Positions 1 through 9,068 of a DNA stretch of 64,000 nt are shown in pieces (the stretch's first letter is position 1; every line of letters starts with the position of its first letter). The position numbers were made by a program, and so were the translations under genes. Source of the stretch: Cyanobacteria bacterium FACHB-63 (GTDB lineage: Bacteria > Cyanobacteriota > Cyanobacteriia > Leptolyngbyales > Leptolyngbyaceae); assembly GCA_014695255.1 (NCBI GenBank), contig JACJNX010000040.1, positions 62,001-126,000 on the forward strand, given 5' to 3'. The notes below the pieces were generated by a model. The model was not told the DNA's origin, searched no databases, and saw only the letters and a program-made list of their open reading frames with translations.

Positions 1-1255
1 TTAGCGCTTGTCCCCGCAGTAATCGCGATTCATCTTCATAACCAGAATTTTTCCACTGGGTCAGTGCCTCGGAATACGGGCGCAATTTGGCAAATTGTCG
101 ATCAATCCAGCTAAGGTTAAACACCGCCTCATACACGGGATTTTTAACGCGGAGATATCCGTCCGATCGCTCGACTAATCCAGACAGCAGTAAGGCGATT
201 TGTTCGACGCTGTTATCGATTTCAATGCCTTGGTGGCGTTGCTGAAACAAAGGATAGTTTCGATCAACAGCGAGCTTAGGCGATCGTAGAATTTGCTGAT
301 ACAACTCTAATAGCCGCCCAACTCGGGATTGATCAACAACAATGCGATCGCGAATCGTTTTCAGATGTTCGGGACGATCTTGCGCTTCCCAATTGTCGAT
401 TACGCGCAGTTGAAACCAATACTCCAACGTCAGTGGGGAAATCGCGACAGTTTCGTCTGTTTCTGCGAATCGCTCGGTAGCCTCACGCACCACAATCTCA
501 CAGAATTTTTGAGTCAGAAGCGGCTGTCCTCCTGTCCAATTTAGAATCTGTTGCAGCACCGATTCTGGATTTTTCACCACTCGCCTTAAGCCTTCGATTA
601 AAGGAGCCGCTTCAGAAAACTGAAATCCTGCTAGCCCGATCGCTCTGCCAATATTAAACGGCGTTCTTTGTTTGTCGCTAATCAGTTCGGCAGGCGTTGT
701 CACTCCAAACAGCGCAAAACTCAACCGTCGAAACGCAGGATTTTCCGATCTCTGGTGATAACAAGAGCGAATCAACGCAAAGAAATCATCAGCGGGAAAC
801 TTGAGTGCCAGCACACTATCAATTTCATCGACCAAAATTGCAATGTTTTGCTGAATTTGTGCGAGTAAAACCGTCTCTAAAAATTGTTCTAACCGCTTCA
901 CAAACGTCAAATGAGCGCGATCGCGCCACCACTGCCCAAGCTTAATCTCTAAGTCAAAACTATTGACTAGCGCCGCCGCGATCGAGGCATACCACTGCTC
1001 TGCGCTCACTTGCTGCACCCCAATTCCACTCATATCGATCGTGCAGCACTGTAACCCTGCTTGCCGTAGTCGCTGCACCGATCGCACCCGCAAGCTCGAC
1101 TTTCCCATCTGCCGCGAATTAAACACGTAGCAGAATTCACCCGCAAGCAGCGCTTGATATAACTCCTCATCGGCTTGGCGCTCGACATAACAGGCAGCAT
1201 CCGGCGGCAAACTGCCCCCCACCTGATAGCGCGAATTCGAGCCTTGAGCAGTCAC
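1..1255 (-). CDS. AAA-like (AAA_35) STAND ATPase, C-terminus cut by window edge
   Basis: Open frame on the minus strand running off the left edge; about 418 codons are visible. It begins with GTG at 1255, overlapping the upstream gene's TGA as GTGA, so the two are probably translationally coupled. A P-loop NSRQMGKSS lies near residues 46-53 and a Walker B LVDEID near 141-146, followed by a winged-helix-like region with the [11 protein letters not shown] motif typical of cyanobacterial AAA_35 proteins. The visible end ([10 protein letters not shown], then [10 protein letters not shown]) is the junction that in relatives usually leads into WD40 repeats or another effector or sensor domain, but that part lies outside the window. 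Likely a STAND-type NTPase switch in signalling or conflict; the substrate is unknown. Confidence 0.8.
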   Translation of the reverse strand, partial: MTAQGSNSRYQVGGSLPPDAACYVERQADEELYQALLAGEFCYVFNSRQMGKSSLRVRSVQRLRQAGLQCCTIDMSGIGVQQVSAEQWYASIAAALVNSFDLEIKLGQWWRDRAHLTFVKRLEQFLETVLLAQIQQNIAILVDEIDSVLALKFPADDFFALIRSCYHQRSENPAFRRLSFALFGVTTPAELISDKQRTPFNIGRAIGLAGFQFSEAAPLIEGLRRVVKNPESVLQQILNWTGGQPLLTQKFCEIVVREATERFAETDETVAISPLTLEYWFQLRVIDNWEAQDRPEHLKTIRDRIVVDQSRVGRLLELYQQILRSPKLAVDRNYPLFQQRHQGIEIDNSVEQIALLLSGLVERSDGYLRVKNPVYEAVFNLSWIDRQFAKLRPYSEALTQWKNSGYEDESRLLRGQAL

Positions 1256-2583
1256 GATGTCGAAAGTGCTTGCTGAAAGAATTGACGATACAGTTCACAG
1301 CTTGGCGAAATCAGAGAATTCCTCATTCGCACTAGCCCTTTGCTCTGAAGCTTAAATGCTTGAATTGGTTCCACTTCGACTGGCGCGTCCGAGAACACCA
1401 CCCGTCTCAATGCTGCCATTAACTCCGGGTATTTTTGCAGATCCCACAAGAGATTCCGTAAATGATTGCCATATACGCCATCACTGGTAGTCGATCGTAA
1501 GAGTGCCTCAATGCTAACGCTCTGAAGGCTCAAGTGATGCAGACCCACCTGCACCAAATAAGGATTGCCGCCGGTTAAGTTCAATAGTGCCTCTGCCGCA
1601 GTTTCGAGATCCTCAAAGCCATAGCGCTGCGCCAAATCCAGCACCTGCTCTGTATTTAGCGTCGGTAGCTCAACGAGCAATCCTGCATTAAACGGCGATT
1701 GATTGAGATGCAGCGGGACATAGACTTCAATGGAGTGAATCAGCACCAGCCGTAGTTTCTGCCAGAGTTCACTTTTCGCATCGCCATAGCGCGATTTTTC
1801 ATACCATGCCCGTAACATGCCAAAAAAATCAGCCGCGATTTCTGGATGCTCAAACACGCTATCCACTTCATCGAGCGCCAGCACGATCGGATCGGTAATC
1901 TCTGTGAGAATGTAGTTTTCAAAGTAGTTCGTGCAGTTGTAGCTGTTGCCAAACAAATCATCCCAATGGCGATCGAGTTGATTGGGTAAGCCGAAACTTT
2001 GCGACACGATCGCGCAGAACCACTGCAAAAATCGTCGTAAATCCGTTAAGACGGACGCATCGGCTAGCTGCAAGCTAATAATCGCGGTGTGATGGTGTTG
2101 CTCTCTGAGCTGGGTGAGGACTCTCGACACGAGCGAGGTTTTCCCCATTTGACGAGGGGCCTTGACGCGCACCAGTGCTCCAGGTTGCATCAACGCTTCG
2201 TAACACAGCGTTTCGATCGGCGGACGGTAGACGTAAAACGGCGAATCGATCGACAACTGCCCGGTTGCAAGCAGGCTCTGTCGATTGAAGGGCAGATTAT
2301 CTGAGTCAGTATAGTCTTCGGGACTGAGCATCAGGTCAAACGCCCGAAAGTAGTTCTCTAAAGTATGTTGATCCACGGCAACCTTGCGGCTCCGCACTCG
2401 TGCTAAGGTGTTTGGACTCAATTCCGTTCGTTCGCTTAGCTCTTGAAGAGTGTAAGGCTTACCCGGATGTTGCTGTTGGCTGGATCGCGCTTCAGCAGCT
2501 TGAAGGCGTTGCCACCCGCGAGTGCTAAGGATGACTCCTCGTTTGCGCTTCGCAGGCTGGCGTGGGGGCGGTGCATTTGACAT
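1252..2583 (-). CDS. HTH-AAA_35 STAND ATPase (vWA-MoxR-associated-like)
   Basis: 443 residues. The N-terminus is basic. A helix-turn-helix-like segment lies near residues 44-66 ([20 protein letters not shown]), of the kind found at the start of vWA-MoxR-associated (vMAP) proteins. An AAA_35 ATPase domain follows: P-loop APRQMGKTS at 142-150, Walker B LALDEVDS at 235-242, and a GGNPYLVQ motif in the lid/winged-helix part. There is no added effector after the ATPase. It lies immediately upstream of, and overlaps by four bases, a second AAA_35 gene, so the two probably act together. A 1 kb non-coding gap lies upstream. By family it is a regulatory or conflict-system ATPase; its target cannot be read from the sequence. 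Confidence 0.8.
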   Translation of the reverse strand: MSNAPPPRQPAKRKRGVILSTRGWQRLQAAEARSSQQQHPGKPYTLQELSERTELSPNTLARVRSRKVAVDQHTLENYFRAFDLMLSPEDYTDSDNLPFNRQSLLATGQLSIDSPFYVYRPPIETLCYEALMQPGALVRVKAPRQMGKTSLVSRVLTQLREQHHHTAIISLQLADASVLTDLRRFLQWFCAIVSQSFGLPNQLDRHWDDLFGNSYNCTNYFENYILTEITDPIVLALDEVDSVFEHPEIAADFFGMLRAWYEKSRYGDAKSELWQKLRLVLIHSIEVYVPLHLNQSPFNAGLLVELPTLNTEQVLDLAQRYGFEDLETAAEALLNLTGGNPYLVQVGLHHLSLQSVSIEALLRSTTSDGVYGNHLRNLLWDLQKYPELMAALRRVVFSDAPVEVEPIQAFKLQSKGLVRMRNSLISPSCELYRQFFQQALSTS

Positions 2584-3646
2584 GGATAGACTTAACCTGA
2601 CAAATAGAATAGGCTTTGGAAATACACATAAGCAATAACGTGATTTCTAGCTTTTTAAGTAGAATAAAAGATCTTGCCGTCAAAAACTTTCTGCTGAGTC
2701 AACTCAGTGAGAGGGCTTCGGACTGGATAATTTGATTCTGTCGTCCGTCGCTTCTAGCAAGTATAAGTTTGTCTAAAATTCTTGCTGCATAGTAAATCCA
2801 TAAATTACTTTTTTTGGTTTCAATTTAACAACAAAAATCTAGATTCTTACGCAAGTTTACAGTGTAATTTTTGTGCATCCGCAGAATGGCTTAATTTATT
2901 CCGACGAATAGATGAACGATGAATCTGCACAAATTTCAGCGAATTAGAGGTGAGGCAGCAAAGCAATAGGCGCTCTGACGCTTAATAACCGTGCTATTCA
3001 GGCTGTTTTTCTGCAAGCGCTCGAAGAGTTTAGTTGCTGCTCAGTCTGCGATCGCAGCATCTCTGGCTTAAGTGGTGTACTTAAGTCGTGATCTTCAGTA
3101 GTCAATCGAGACGTTCAGAGGCAAACTAAGCAAGGATCAATTCTGTATTGCATCCATATTTTTCTGGTTAAGTAGAATACACAATGCTGATGCTCTTAGA
3201 GGTGAGTAAAAAGATAATTCTGCTTCAACTCAGATAATAGAAATATTCAAATAAAAGATTCATTAATTTCGACTTAGCTGAAATTAAGTAATCAGGGTGC
3301 ATAAGGAATGAGGATATGATGTCAACCTTATTTAGAACTTCGAGACAATGTTAACCCGGAACAAAGCTACCGAACTTAAACGCCGCAGACTTGGAGCGAT
3401 CGTAATCGATGGACAATCTCGCATAAATAGGATAGGTTTTTGTCAGGTTAATTGCAGGACTGCAAACTATTACACGGCTGATTAGTGCAGTTCGGAACTG
3501 AACAATTCTTTGCTCTTCTCCACAATTTTTTGCCAGATAACGCTTTACAGTTTATTTTTAACTTCATACACCGCCTTATTACAATCGCGTTTGACATTCA
3601 TTTTTATTCGCTCAGTTGATGAGTTGCGTAGGCTGATCTATTGCTA
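2584..3646. other. 1.06 kb non-coding divergent intergenic region
   Basis: AT-rich gap between two divergent genes with no convincing ORF. It contains a 12-base inverted pair TTAACCTGACAA (2592-2603) and TTGTCAGGTTAA (3440-3451), a 12-base direct repeat TTAAGTAGAATA (2655-2666 and 3168-3179), and a small perfect hairpin CTTAAGT-ggtgt-ACTTAAG at 3067-3085. A TTGACA box at 3591-3596 could be a -35 element for the regulator at 3647, but no clear -10 follows. No RNA gene was recognised. Confidence 0.6.
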
Positions 3647-5362
3647 ATGAAGACCATTCTTGTAATCGAAGACGATGAGCTGATCCGGAACAATCTGCTT
3701 GAGATTCTGGAACTCGAAGGATTCCGGGCGATCGAAGCAGAAAATGGTCAAGTCGGAATTCATAAAGCCAATGCCTATCTCCCCGATCTGGTGCTTTGCG
3801 ATATCTGTATGCCAGAGCTTGATGGCTACGGTGTTTTAGAGTCGCTGCGATCAACTTCGCAGACTTCGACTATTCCGGTTGTGTTTCTGACGGCAAAAAG
3901 CGAACAGCGCGATATGCGGTACGGAATGAATTTAGGGGCAGATGACTATCTTGTTAAACCGTGTTCGGTGAATGAGCTGGTTGGTGCGATTTCAACCCGC
4001 CTGAAGAAGCAAGCCGCTTTCATTCAACGGTATGCTGCTCAACAACAGCAGGCAACCGCAGCTTTTCGTCGCGGCGCGATGCTCGATCCGTTGACCAATT
4101 TACCGACACGCGGTTTGTTGTATCAGCATCTGCAAAATCTACTGACTCTGCACCCTGATATTCAGTCTTCTATTGCGGTGCTGTGTCTGAATCTGCGGCG
4201 TTTCCATGTGATTAATTCCAGTTTTGGGCACACGGTTGGTGATATCGTGCTGCAAATGATTGCCAACCGTCTGAGTAAGATTGTGCAATCGAATGGATTT
4301 TTAGCGCGGCTCAGTGGGGATCAGTTTGGGATTGTGCTGAAGGATGTGTCGGGAGCAGAACTCGAAGCCTATGCTCAGATGCTGCTTGATCGCGTGACGC
4401 TTCCCTGTGTGATCGACGGTCGCGAGATTCGATTTAATGTCAGCATTGGGATGACCTGGACGGATCAGGCGGAGGGAACGCCGCAGGACTTGCTAACTCA
4501 AGCGGAAACAGCCCAACATTGGTGTCAGCAGCCAAGTATATCGGCTTACCGGCGCTACGACGCTGAGTTGGATGCGCTGGAGATGGAGCGGCGCTTGATC
4601 GAGATGGATTTGATTAAAGCGATCGAGCGGGCTGAGTTTCGGGTGTATTATCAGCCGCAAGTGGATTTGAAGCGGGGGCAGATTGTTGGGATGGAGTCGC
4701 TAGTGCGGTGGTATCATCCCACGCGAGGCATTGTGTCTCCGGACACGTTTATTCCGATCGCGGAAGAGTTGGGTTTGATTGTGCCGCTAGGGGAGTGGGT
4801 GCTGAGAACGGCGTGTCAACATGCAAAACAGTGGCAAGACTTCTATTTGCAGCCGTTGCAAGTGTCGGTCAATTTGTCGATGCGGCAGTTTCAGCAGCAG
4901 GATCTGCCGAAGCGAGTGGAAGCAATTCTGAAAGAAACGGGACTTGATCCAAAGCTGCTGATTTTGGAGTTGACGGAAAGCTGTGTGATGCAGGATGTGC
5001 AGATGACAATCTGTACGCTAAAGGCGCTCAAAGCATTAGGGATTGAGATTTCGATCGATGACTTTGGTACAGGTTATTCGTCGCTGAATTATTTGTATCA
5101 ATTGCCGATCGATGCCTTGAAGATCGATCGAACGTTTGTGAAGCAAATTCATTCGAGTGAGGGTGCAGTTGCGATTTCTGATGCCATTATCAGCATGGCA
5201 AAAGGGCTAAGGTTGCACATTGTCGCGGAGGGAATCGAGAACCAAAATCAGTTGGAGTTCTTCCGCGATCGGGGATGTGATGCCATTCAAGGGTATTTTT
5301 ATAGTCCGCCGATTTCAGCCGAGGAAATGCAATCTCTTCTGAAGAAAGATCGGCGGCTTTAA
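3647..5362 (+). CDS. Response regulator with degenerate GGDEF and intact EAL domain
   Basis: The ATG at 3647 is preferred over an in-frame TTG two codons earlier; 571 residues. An N-terminal REC domain has the acidic pair at E9-D10 and the phospho-acceptor D52 in VLCDICMP, with lysine K104 in YLVKP. The GGDEF domain (about 145-300) reads SGDQF at 223-227, so diguanylate cyclase activity is doubtful. The EAL domain (about 320-565) keeps ExLxR (ESLVR, 350-354), the asparagine in VNLSMRQ, ELTES and DDFGTGYSSL (471-480), so it should be an active c-di-GMP phosphodiesterase. Likely a phosphorelay-controlled c-di-GMP-lowering enzyme in the cytoplasm. No histidine kinase is adjacent. The stop overlaps the convergent DUF547 gene by four bases. 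Confidence 0.93.
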   Translation: MKTILVIEDDELIRNNLLEILELEGFRAIEAENGQVGIHKANAYLPDLVLCDICMPELDGYGVLESLRSTSQTSTIPVVFLTAKSEQRDMRYGMNLGADDYLVKPCSVNELVGAISTRLKKQAAFIQRYAAQQQQATAAFRRGAMLDPLTNLPTRGLLYQHLQNLLTLHPDIQSSIAVLCLNLRRFHVINSSFGHTVGDIVLQMIANRLSKIVQSNGFLARLSGDQFGIVLKDVSGAELEAYAQMLLDRVTLPCVIDGREIRFNVSIGMTWTDQAEGTPQDLLTQAETAQHWCQQPSISAYRRYDAELDALEMERRLIEMDLIKAIERAEFRVYYQPQVDLKRGQIVGMESLVRWYHPTRGIVSPDTFIPIAEELGLIVPLGEWVLRTACQHAKQWQDFYLQPLQVSVNLSMRQFQQQDLPKRVEAILKETGLDPKLLILELTESCVMQDVQMTICTLKALKALGIEISIDDFGTGYSSLNYLYQLPIDALKIDRTFVKQIHSSEGAVAISDAIISMAKGLRLHIVAEGIENQNQLEFFRDRGCDAIQGYFYSPPISAEEMQSLLKKDRRL

Positions 5363-6036
5363 TTAAAGGAGGTCTGATTCAGGCTCCAATCATAATCAAG
5401 ATAAGAAATTCTGGCGTTTTTAGGGATATTCGGGTTGATATACTCGGCGATCGAGGGAGCAACGCTGAGAAAATCTTGGCGATACCATTTGAAGATTTTG
5501 CTACAGTACAAAACGTTGCGATCGGCATCGTATTTCACTTTTTCGGGATTTTGAATAAATCGATTTTTGTCGTCTTCAAGTTGTTGATCAACGCGATCGG
5601 GAAAATACGCTTCATTTCTTAACAACGGACAGCCGATCGAGGCACAGACGATCGCAAAATGAATGCGCGGATCTTGAGATTGTTTTCTCAAGCATTCGTT
5701 CTCGATTTGTCCTAAGCTGAATTTTTGATTGAAGGCAGTGCGATCGCGATTAAAAAAGAATTGAAAAAAGGCGATCCAATTGGGAATGCCGAAAATTTTA
5801 GGCTGAATCGATCGGATTGGATAACGCGGCAGGATTTTCTCAATGACAAAGGCATTGTAGAGATTAATCCACAAACTTAATTGCTCATCGGGTGTGGGAT
5901 TGCTCCATTCTAGGGATGAGATCCATTCTGTGATTGCGTTGGGTTGTTCTTGCTTCCAGCGAACATAGTTGACCTGTCCGCGATCATTTACATACGTCTG
6001 TAAGAGCTTGTTCCAAGGTTCAAAATCCATTGTCAT
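5359..6036 (-). CDS. DUF547 domain-containing protein
   Basis: 225 residues, recognised as DUF547 by SLWINLYNAFVIEKIL and IHFAIVCASIGCPLLRNEAY. The family has a cysteine- and histidine-containing core resembling papain-like folds, but no bacterial function is firmly established. There is no signal peptide, so it is probably cytoplasmic. The ATG overlaps the TGA of uup as ATGA, indicating translational coupling, and the 3' end overlaps the convergent response regulator by four bases. Confidence 0.85.
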   Translation of the reverse strand: MTMDFEPWNKLLQTYVNDRGQVNYVRWKQEQPNAITEWISSLEWSNPTPDEQLSLWINLYNAFVIEKILPRYPIRSIQPKIFGIPNWIAFFQFFFNRDRTAFNQKFSLGQIENECLRKQSQDPRIHFAIVCASIGCPLLRNEAYFPDRVDQQLEDDKNRFIQNPEKVKYDADRNVLYCSKIFKWYRQDFLSVAPSIAEYINPNIPKNARISYLDYDWSLNQTSFN

Positions 6037-7925
6037 CCGTCAATTTCAGAGAGTTCCATCCAGCGAATCGTAGACGTTTCAATCTGTTCTTCTAGCTTTG
6101 CTAATTGCTCAGAAAGGTTCTGAACTTCAGTAAAGCCAGCAGGTGGATTGTTGTAGAGTTTCTTCTCGATCGCTGCTTTTTCGGCTTCGAGTTCAGGAAT
6201 TTTTGTTTCTAAGGTTTCAAGCTCACGCTTTTCTTTGAAAGATAATTTACGCGGCTTATTAGAAACGGATTTTGCTGCGGTTGGCTTCGGCTCGGATGGT
6301 TTTTCGACAGTAACTTCTTCATCCTTTTTGTACTCTAGATAAACCGAGTAATTTCCGGGATACTCACGCACGTTGCCGCCTGATTCGAGGGCGAAGATTT
6401 TATCAACGGTACGATCGAGAAAATAGCGATCGTGCGACACCACAATCACACAGCCGTTGAAATCTTCCAGATAATCTTCTAAAACCGCTAAAGTTTGCAC
6501 GTCTAAATCATTCGTTGGTTCGTCGAGAATTAGAACATTCGGTGCGCTCATTAATACTCGTAGTAGAAATAAACGCCGTCTTTCTCCACCGGATAACTTA
6601 TGAATGGGTGCGTATTGCTGATTGGGTGGAAACAGAAAGCGCTCTAACATTTGAGACGCAGTGATCACTTCACCTTCTGCGGTTTTCACCAGTTCCCCTA
6701 CGTCTTTTAAATATTCGATCACGCGCTGATTTTCGCTAACTAGCAGATCTTCAGAGTGCTGATCAAAATAGCCAAAATGAATCGTACTTCCGGTTTCGAT
6801 CGTGCCCGAATCCGGCTCAAGTCTGCCTGTAATTAAATTGAGTAGCGTTGATTTTCCTGCCCCATTTCCGCCGATAATTCCGACTCGATCTTCGGGATTG
6901 AAATTGTAGGTGAAATCTTTGATGAGAGTGCGATCGCCAAATCCTTTGGTGACGTGCTCCAGTTCAACCACTTTTTTACCGATGCGTCGTCCGGCGGTAG
7001 AAATCTGCACTTTCCCCTGAGCTTGTCGAAACTCAGTGTCCTGCATTTCATGAACGCGATCGATCCGGGCTTTCTGTTTGGTGCTTCGCGCTTTGGCTCC
7101 TCGTTTGAGCCATTCTAATTCTCGCCGCAATACGCCTTGATGCTTGCGTTGCGAACTGGCTTCAGAAGCTTCTTGCGCGGCTTTCTTTTCTAAATAGTAG
7201 GAATAATTGCCGTTGTAGCTGTAGAGTTCGCCGCGATCGAGTTCGATAATTCGATTGGTGACGCGATCGAGGAAATAGCGATCGTGCGTTACGAGCAGCA
7301 CTGCTCCTCGAAATCTGCTGAGATAGCTTTGCAACCATTCGATCGACAGTGCATCTAAATGGTTGGTCGGCTCGTCCATCAATAAGACATCCGGCTCTGA
7401 TAACAATGCAGTCGCCAGCGCAATTCGTTTCCGATAGCCCCCGGAGAGCTGTTCAATTTTGACGTTGAGATCATGAATTCCGAGCTTCGTTAAAATGATC
7501 TTCGCTTTAGTTTCCAGTTCCCAAGCGTTAAGCGAATCCATTTTCTGCGTTATCTGCGACAATCGCGCCATCGTCGCATCAGAATTGCCGTTTGCATGGG
7601 CTAACTGATCGGATAGCTGCTCGTATTCTTTAACTAGCGACATCTGATCGCCGCTATCGGCAAAAACTTGCTCTAAAACCGTTCGCTCTGGATCAAGATC
7701 CGGCTGCTGCGGCAGATAAATCATCCGGCTGCCTGAAGTTTTCGTTAACTCACCGGCATCGATCGATTCCAATCCGCCGATCATCTTCAGCAAAGTCGAT
7801 TTTCCTGATCCATTCGTTCCAATCAGTCCGACTTTTTCGCCTGCTTCTAGCGTAAAACTGGCATCGCGCACAATTTCTTTGATGCCAAAATCTTTTTTGA
7901 TCGACCGTAGCGTTAGAACACTCAT
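6033..7925 (-). CDS. uup: ABC-F family ATPase, Uup type
   Basis: 630 residues with two ABC ATPase cassettes and no membrane segments. Each cassette has a P-loop (GLIGTNGSGKST near the N-terminus, GIIGGNGAGKST mid-protein), a signature (LSGGYRKR, LSGGERRR) and a Walker B (LLMDEPTNHLD, LILDEPTNDLD). An inter-cassette linker rich in Arg/Lys and a charged C-terminal coiled coil (from about residue 560) place it in the Uup branch of the ABC-F proteins. These act on ribosomes or on branched DNA/RNA structures rather than as transporters. It is followed by the coupled DUF547 gene. The start MSVLTLRSI is unambiguous. Confidence 0.9.
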   Translation of the reverse strand: MSVLTLRSIKKDFGIKEIVRDASFTLEAGEKVGLIGTNGSGKSTLLKMIGGLESIDAGELTKTSGSRMIYLPQQPDLDPERTVLEQVFADSGDQMSLVKEYEQLSDQLAHANGNSDATMARLSQITQKMDSLNAWELETKAKIILTKLGIHDLNVKIEQLSGGYRKRIALATALLSEPDVLLMDEPTNHLDALSIEWLQSYLSRFRGAVLLVTHDRYFLDRVTNRIIELDRGELYSYNGNYSYYLEKKAAQEASEASSQRKHQGVLRRELEWLKRGAKARSTKQKARIDRVHEMQDTEFRQAQGKVQISTAGRRIGKKVVELEHVTKGFGDRTLIKDFTYNFNPEDRVGIIGGNGAGKSTLLNLITGRLEPDSGTIETGSTIHFGYFDQHSEDLLVSENQRVIEYLKDVGELVKTAEGEVITASQMLERFLFPPNQQYAPIHKLSGGERRRLFLLRVLMSAPNVLILDEPTNDLDVQTLAVLEDYLEDFNGCVIVVSHDRYFLDRTVDKIFALESGGNVREYPGNYSVYLEYKKDEEVTVEKPSEPKPTAAKSVSNKPRKLSFKEKRELETLETKIPELEAEKAAIEKKLYNNPPAGFTEVQNLSEQLAKLEEQIETSTIRWMELSEIDG

Positions 7926-7970
7926 GATTGATTGAACGAAACCCGCTCATCAACGGTAGCACTGATTGAG

Positions 7971-8044
7971 GTGGGGAGTGGGGGAGTGGGGAGGATTAAC
8001 AATCTACTCCCTACTCTCTACCCCCTACTCCCTACTCCCTACTC
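7971..8044. repeat. Low-complexity heptamer-type inverted repeat, copy 1
   Basis: A GGGGAGT-rich arm (7971-7993) faces a CCCTACT-rich arm (about 8004-8044). As plus-strand RNA it can fold into a long stem using G-U pairs. The unit resembles the short tandemly repeated heptamers known from filamentous cyanobacteria. A second copy lies at 18440-18500. The right end supplies the stop codon of the HU gene (CTA at 8039-8041), so the repeat touches coding sequence. It may also act as a transcription end between HU and the uup-side genes. Confidence 0.8.
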
Positions 8045-8320
8045 TTGCGGTGCTACTCGGTCTTTGAATCCTTTCCCTGCTGCAAACACCGGAACTCGTG
8101 TCGCTGGAATTTGAATTGCCGCCCCAGTTGCCGGGTTGCGCCCTTCGCGGGCTTGACGTTCCCGCGCTTCAAAGCTACCAAATCCTACGATCGTCACTTT
8201 ATCCCCACTTGCAACGGTTTCCAAAATGGTATCGACCATCGCCGTTAAGATTGCATCTGCTTCTTTCTTGGTGACGCTTGCCTTTTGAGCGATCGCGTCT
8301 ACTAATTCACCTTTGTTCAT
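8039..8320 (-). CDS. hup: HU family DNA-binding protein
   Basis: 93 residues from the ATG at 8320, which has a GAGG Shine-Dalgarno about ten bases upstream; an upstream in-frame ATG (8392) would add 24 atypical residues and is rejected. It begins MNKGELVDAIA and carries the HU/IHF signature VTIVGFGSFEARERQAREGRNP and the beta-arm tip with the proline in IPATRVPVF. It is a nucleoid-associated protein that bends DNA as a dimer. It is a single gene, and its stop codon sits in a heptamer repeat. Confidence 0.95.
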   Translation of the reverse strand: MNKGELVDAIAQKASVTKKEADAILTAMVDTILETVASGDKVTIVGFGSFEARERQAREGRNPATGAAIQIPATRVPVFAAGKGFKDRVAPQE

Positions 8321-8459
8321 CTCTGTATCCTCACAATAATTCCAACGTAGATTCCAACATAATCCGCTGCATTGTAGTGCAAGATTTTGCAAAGTTCAAT
8401 CGTACTATGCGATTTCCTAACATAAAGTATGATTAGGGTGTAGAACTCCGGTGTCAGTT

Positions 8460-9035
8460 ATGGTACTTTCAGCGTTCAATCTTAAACCTGTGATTGATCT
8501 GACTGATGAGCAGTTTTACCAACTCTGTCGGGCAAATCCCGATGTTAAATTTGAACGCGATGTAACCGGAAAGATTTTAATTATGTCTCCTTCAGGCGGA
8601 ATCACCGGAAATCGGAATTTTGAGATTGGAGCTGATTTTGGTATCTGGAATCGTCAAGCCCAGCTAGGTGTTTGCTTTGATTCTTCAACTGGATTCAAAT
8701 TGCCCAATGGGGCAACTCGATCGCCCGATGTCGCCTGGATTGAACAATCGCGCTGGGATGCCCTCACGCCTGAGCAGCAAGAAAAGTTTTCCCCGATCGC
8801 ACCTGATTTTGTCTTAGAACTAATGTCTCCGTCTGACACTTTAGAAGAAACTCAAGCCAAACTGCGAGAGTACATTGAGAATGGTGTGAGATTAGGTTGG
8901 TTGGTCGATCGTAAAACCCATCTCGTTGAGATTTATCGATCGGATCAGTCGGTTGAAGTATTAGAAAATCTGATCGCGCTTAGCGGTGAAGATGTTTTAC
9001 CCCAATTTGTGCTGAATTTGGCGATCGTCTGGTAG
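8460..9035 (+). CDS. Uma2 family endonuclease-like protein (DUF820)
   Basis: 191 residues from the ATG at 8460; a GTG three codons upstream (8451) is also possible. Typical Uma2/DUF820: N-terminal LTDEQFYQLC, IMSPSGG, SPDVAWI with the catalytic-type Asp, PDFVLELMSPSD with the Glu, and GVRLGWLVDRKTH. The fold is a restriction-endonuclease-like PD-(D/E)XK nuclease. These genes are very abundant in cyanobacteria and their role is unsettled. It lies 33 bases upstream of GH76 on the same strand and could be read from the same promoter. Confidence 0.88.
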   Translation: MVLSAFNLKPVIDLTDEQFYQLCRANPDVKFERDVTGKILIMSPSGGITGNRNFEIGADFGIWNRQAQLGVCFDSSTGFKLPNGATRSPDVAWIEQSRWDALTPEQQEKFSPIAPDFVLELMSPSDTLEETQAKLREYIENGVRLGWLVDRKTHLVEIYRSDQSVEVLENLIALSGEDVLPQFVLNLAIVW

Positions 9036-9068
9036 GGTCTATTGTTGGAGCATTTTGGCAAGTGAGAC

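Noticed and set aside
8321-8392. N-terminal extension of HU
   Set aside because: The family start MNKGEL has a good ribosome site at 8320; the extension has no conserved features.
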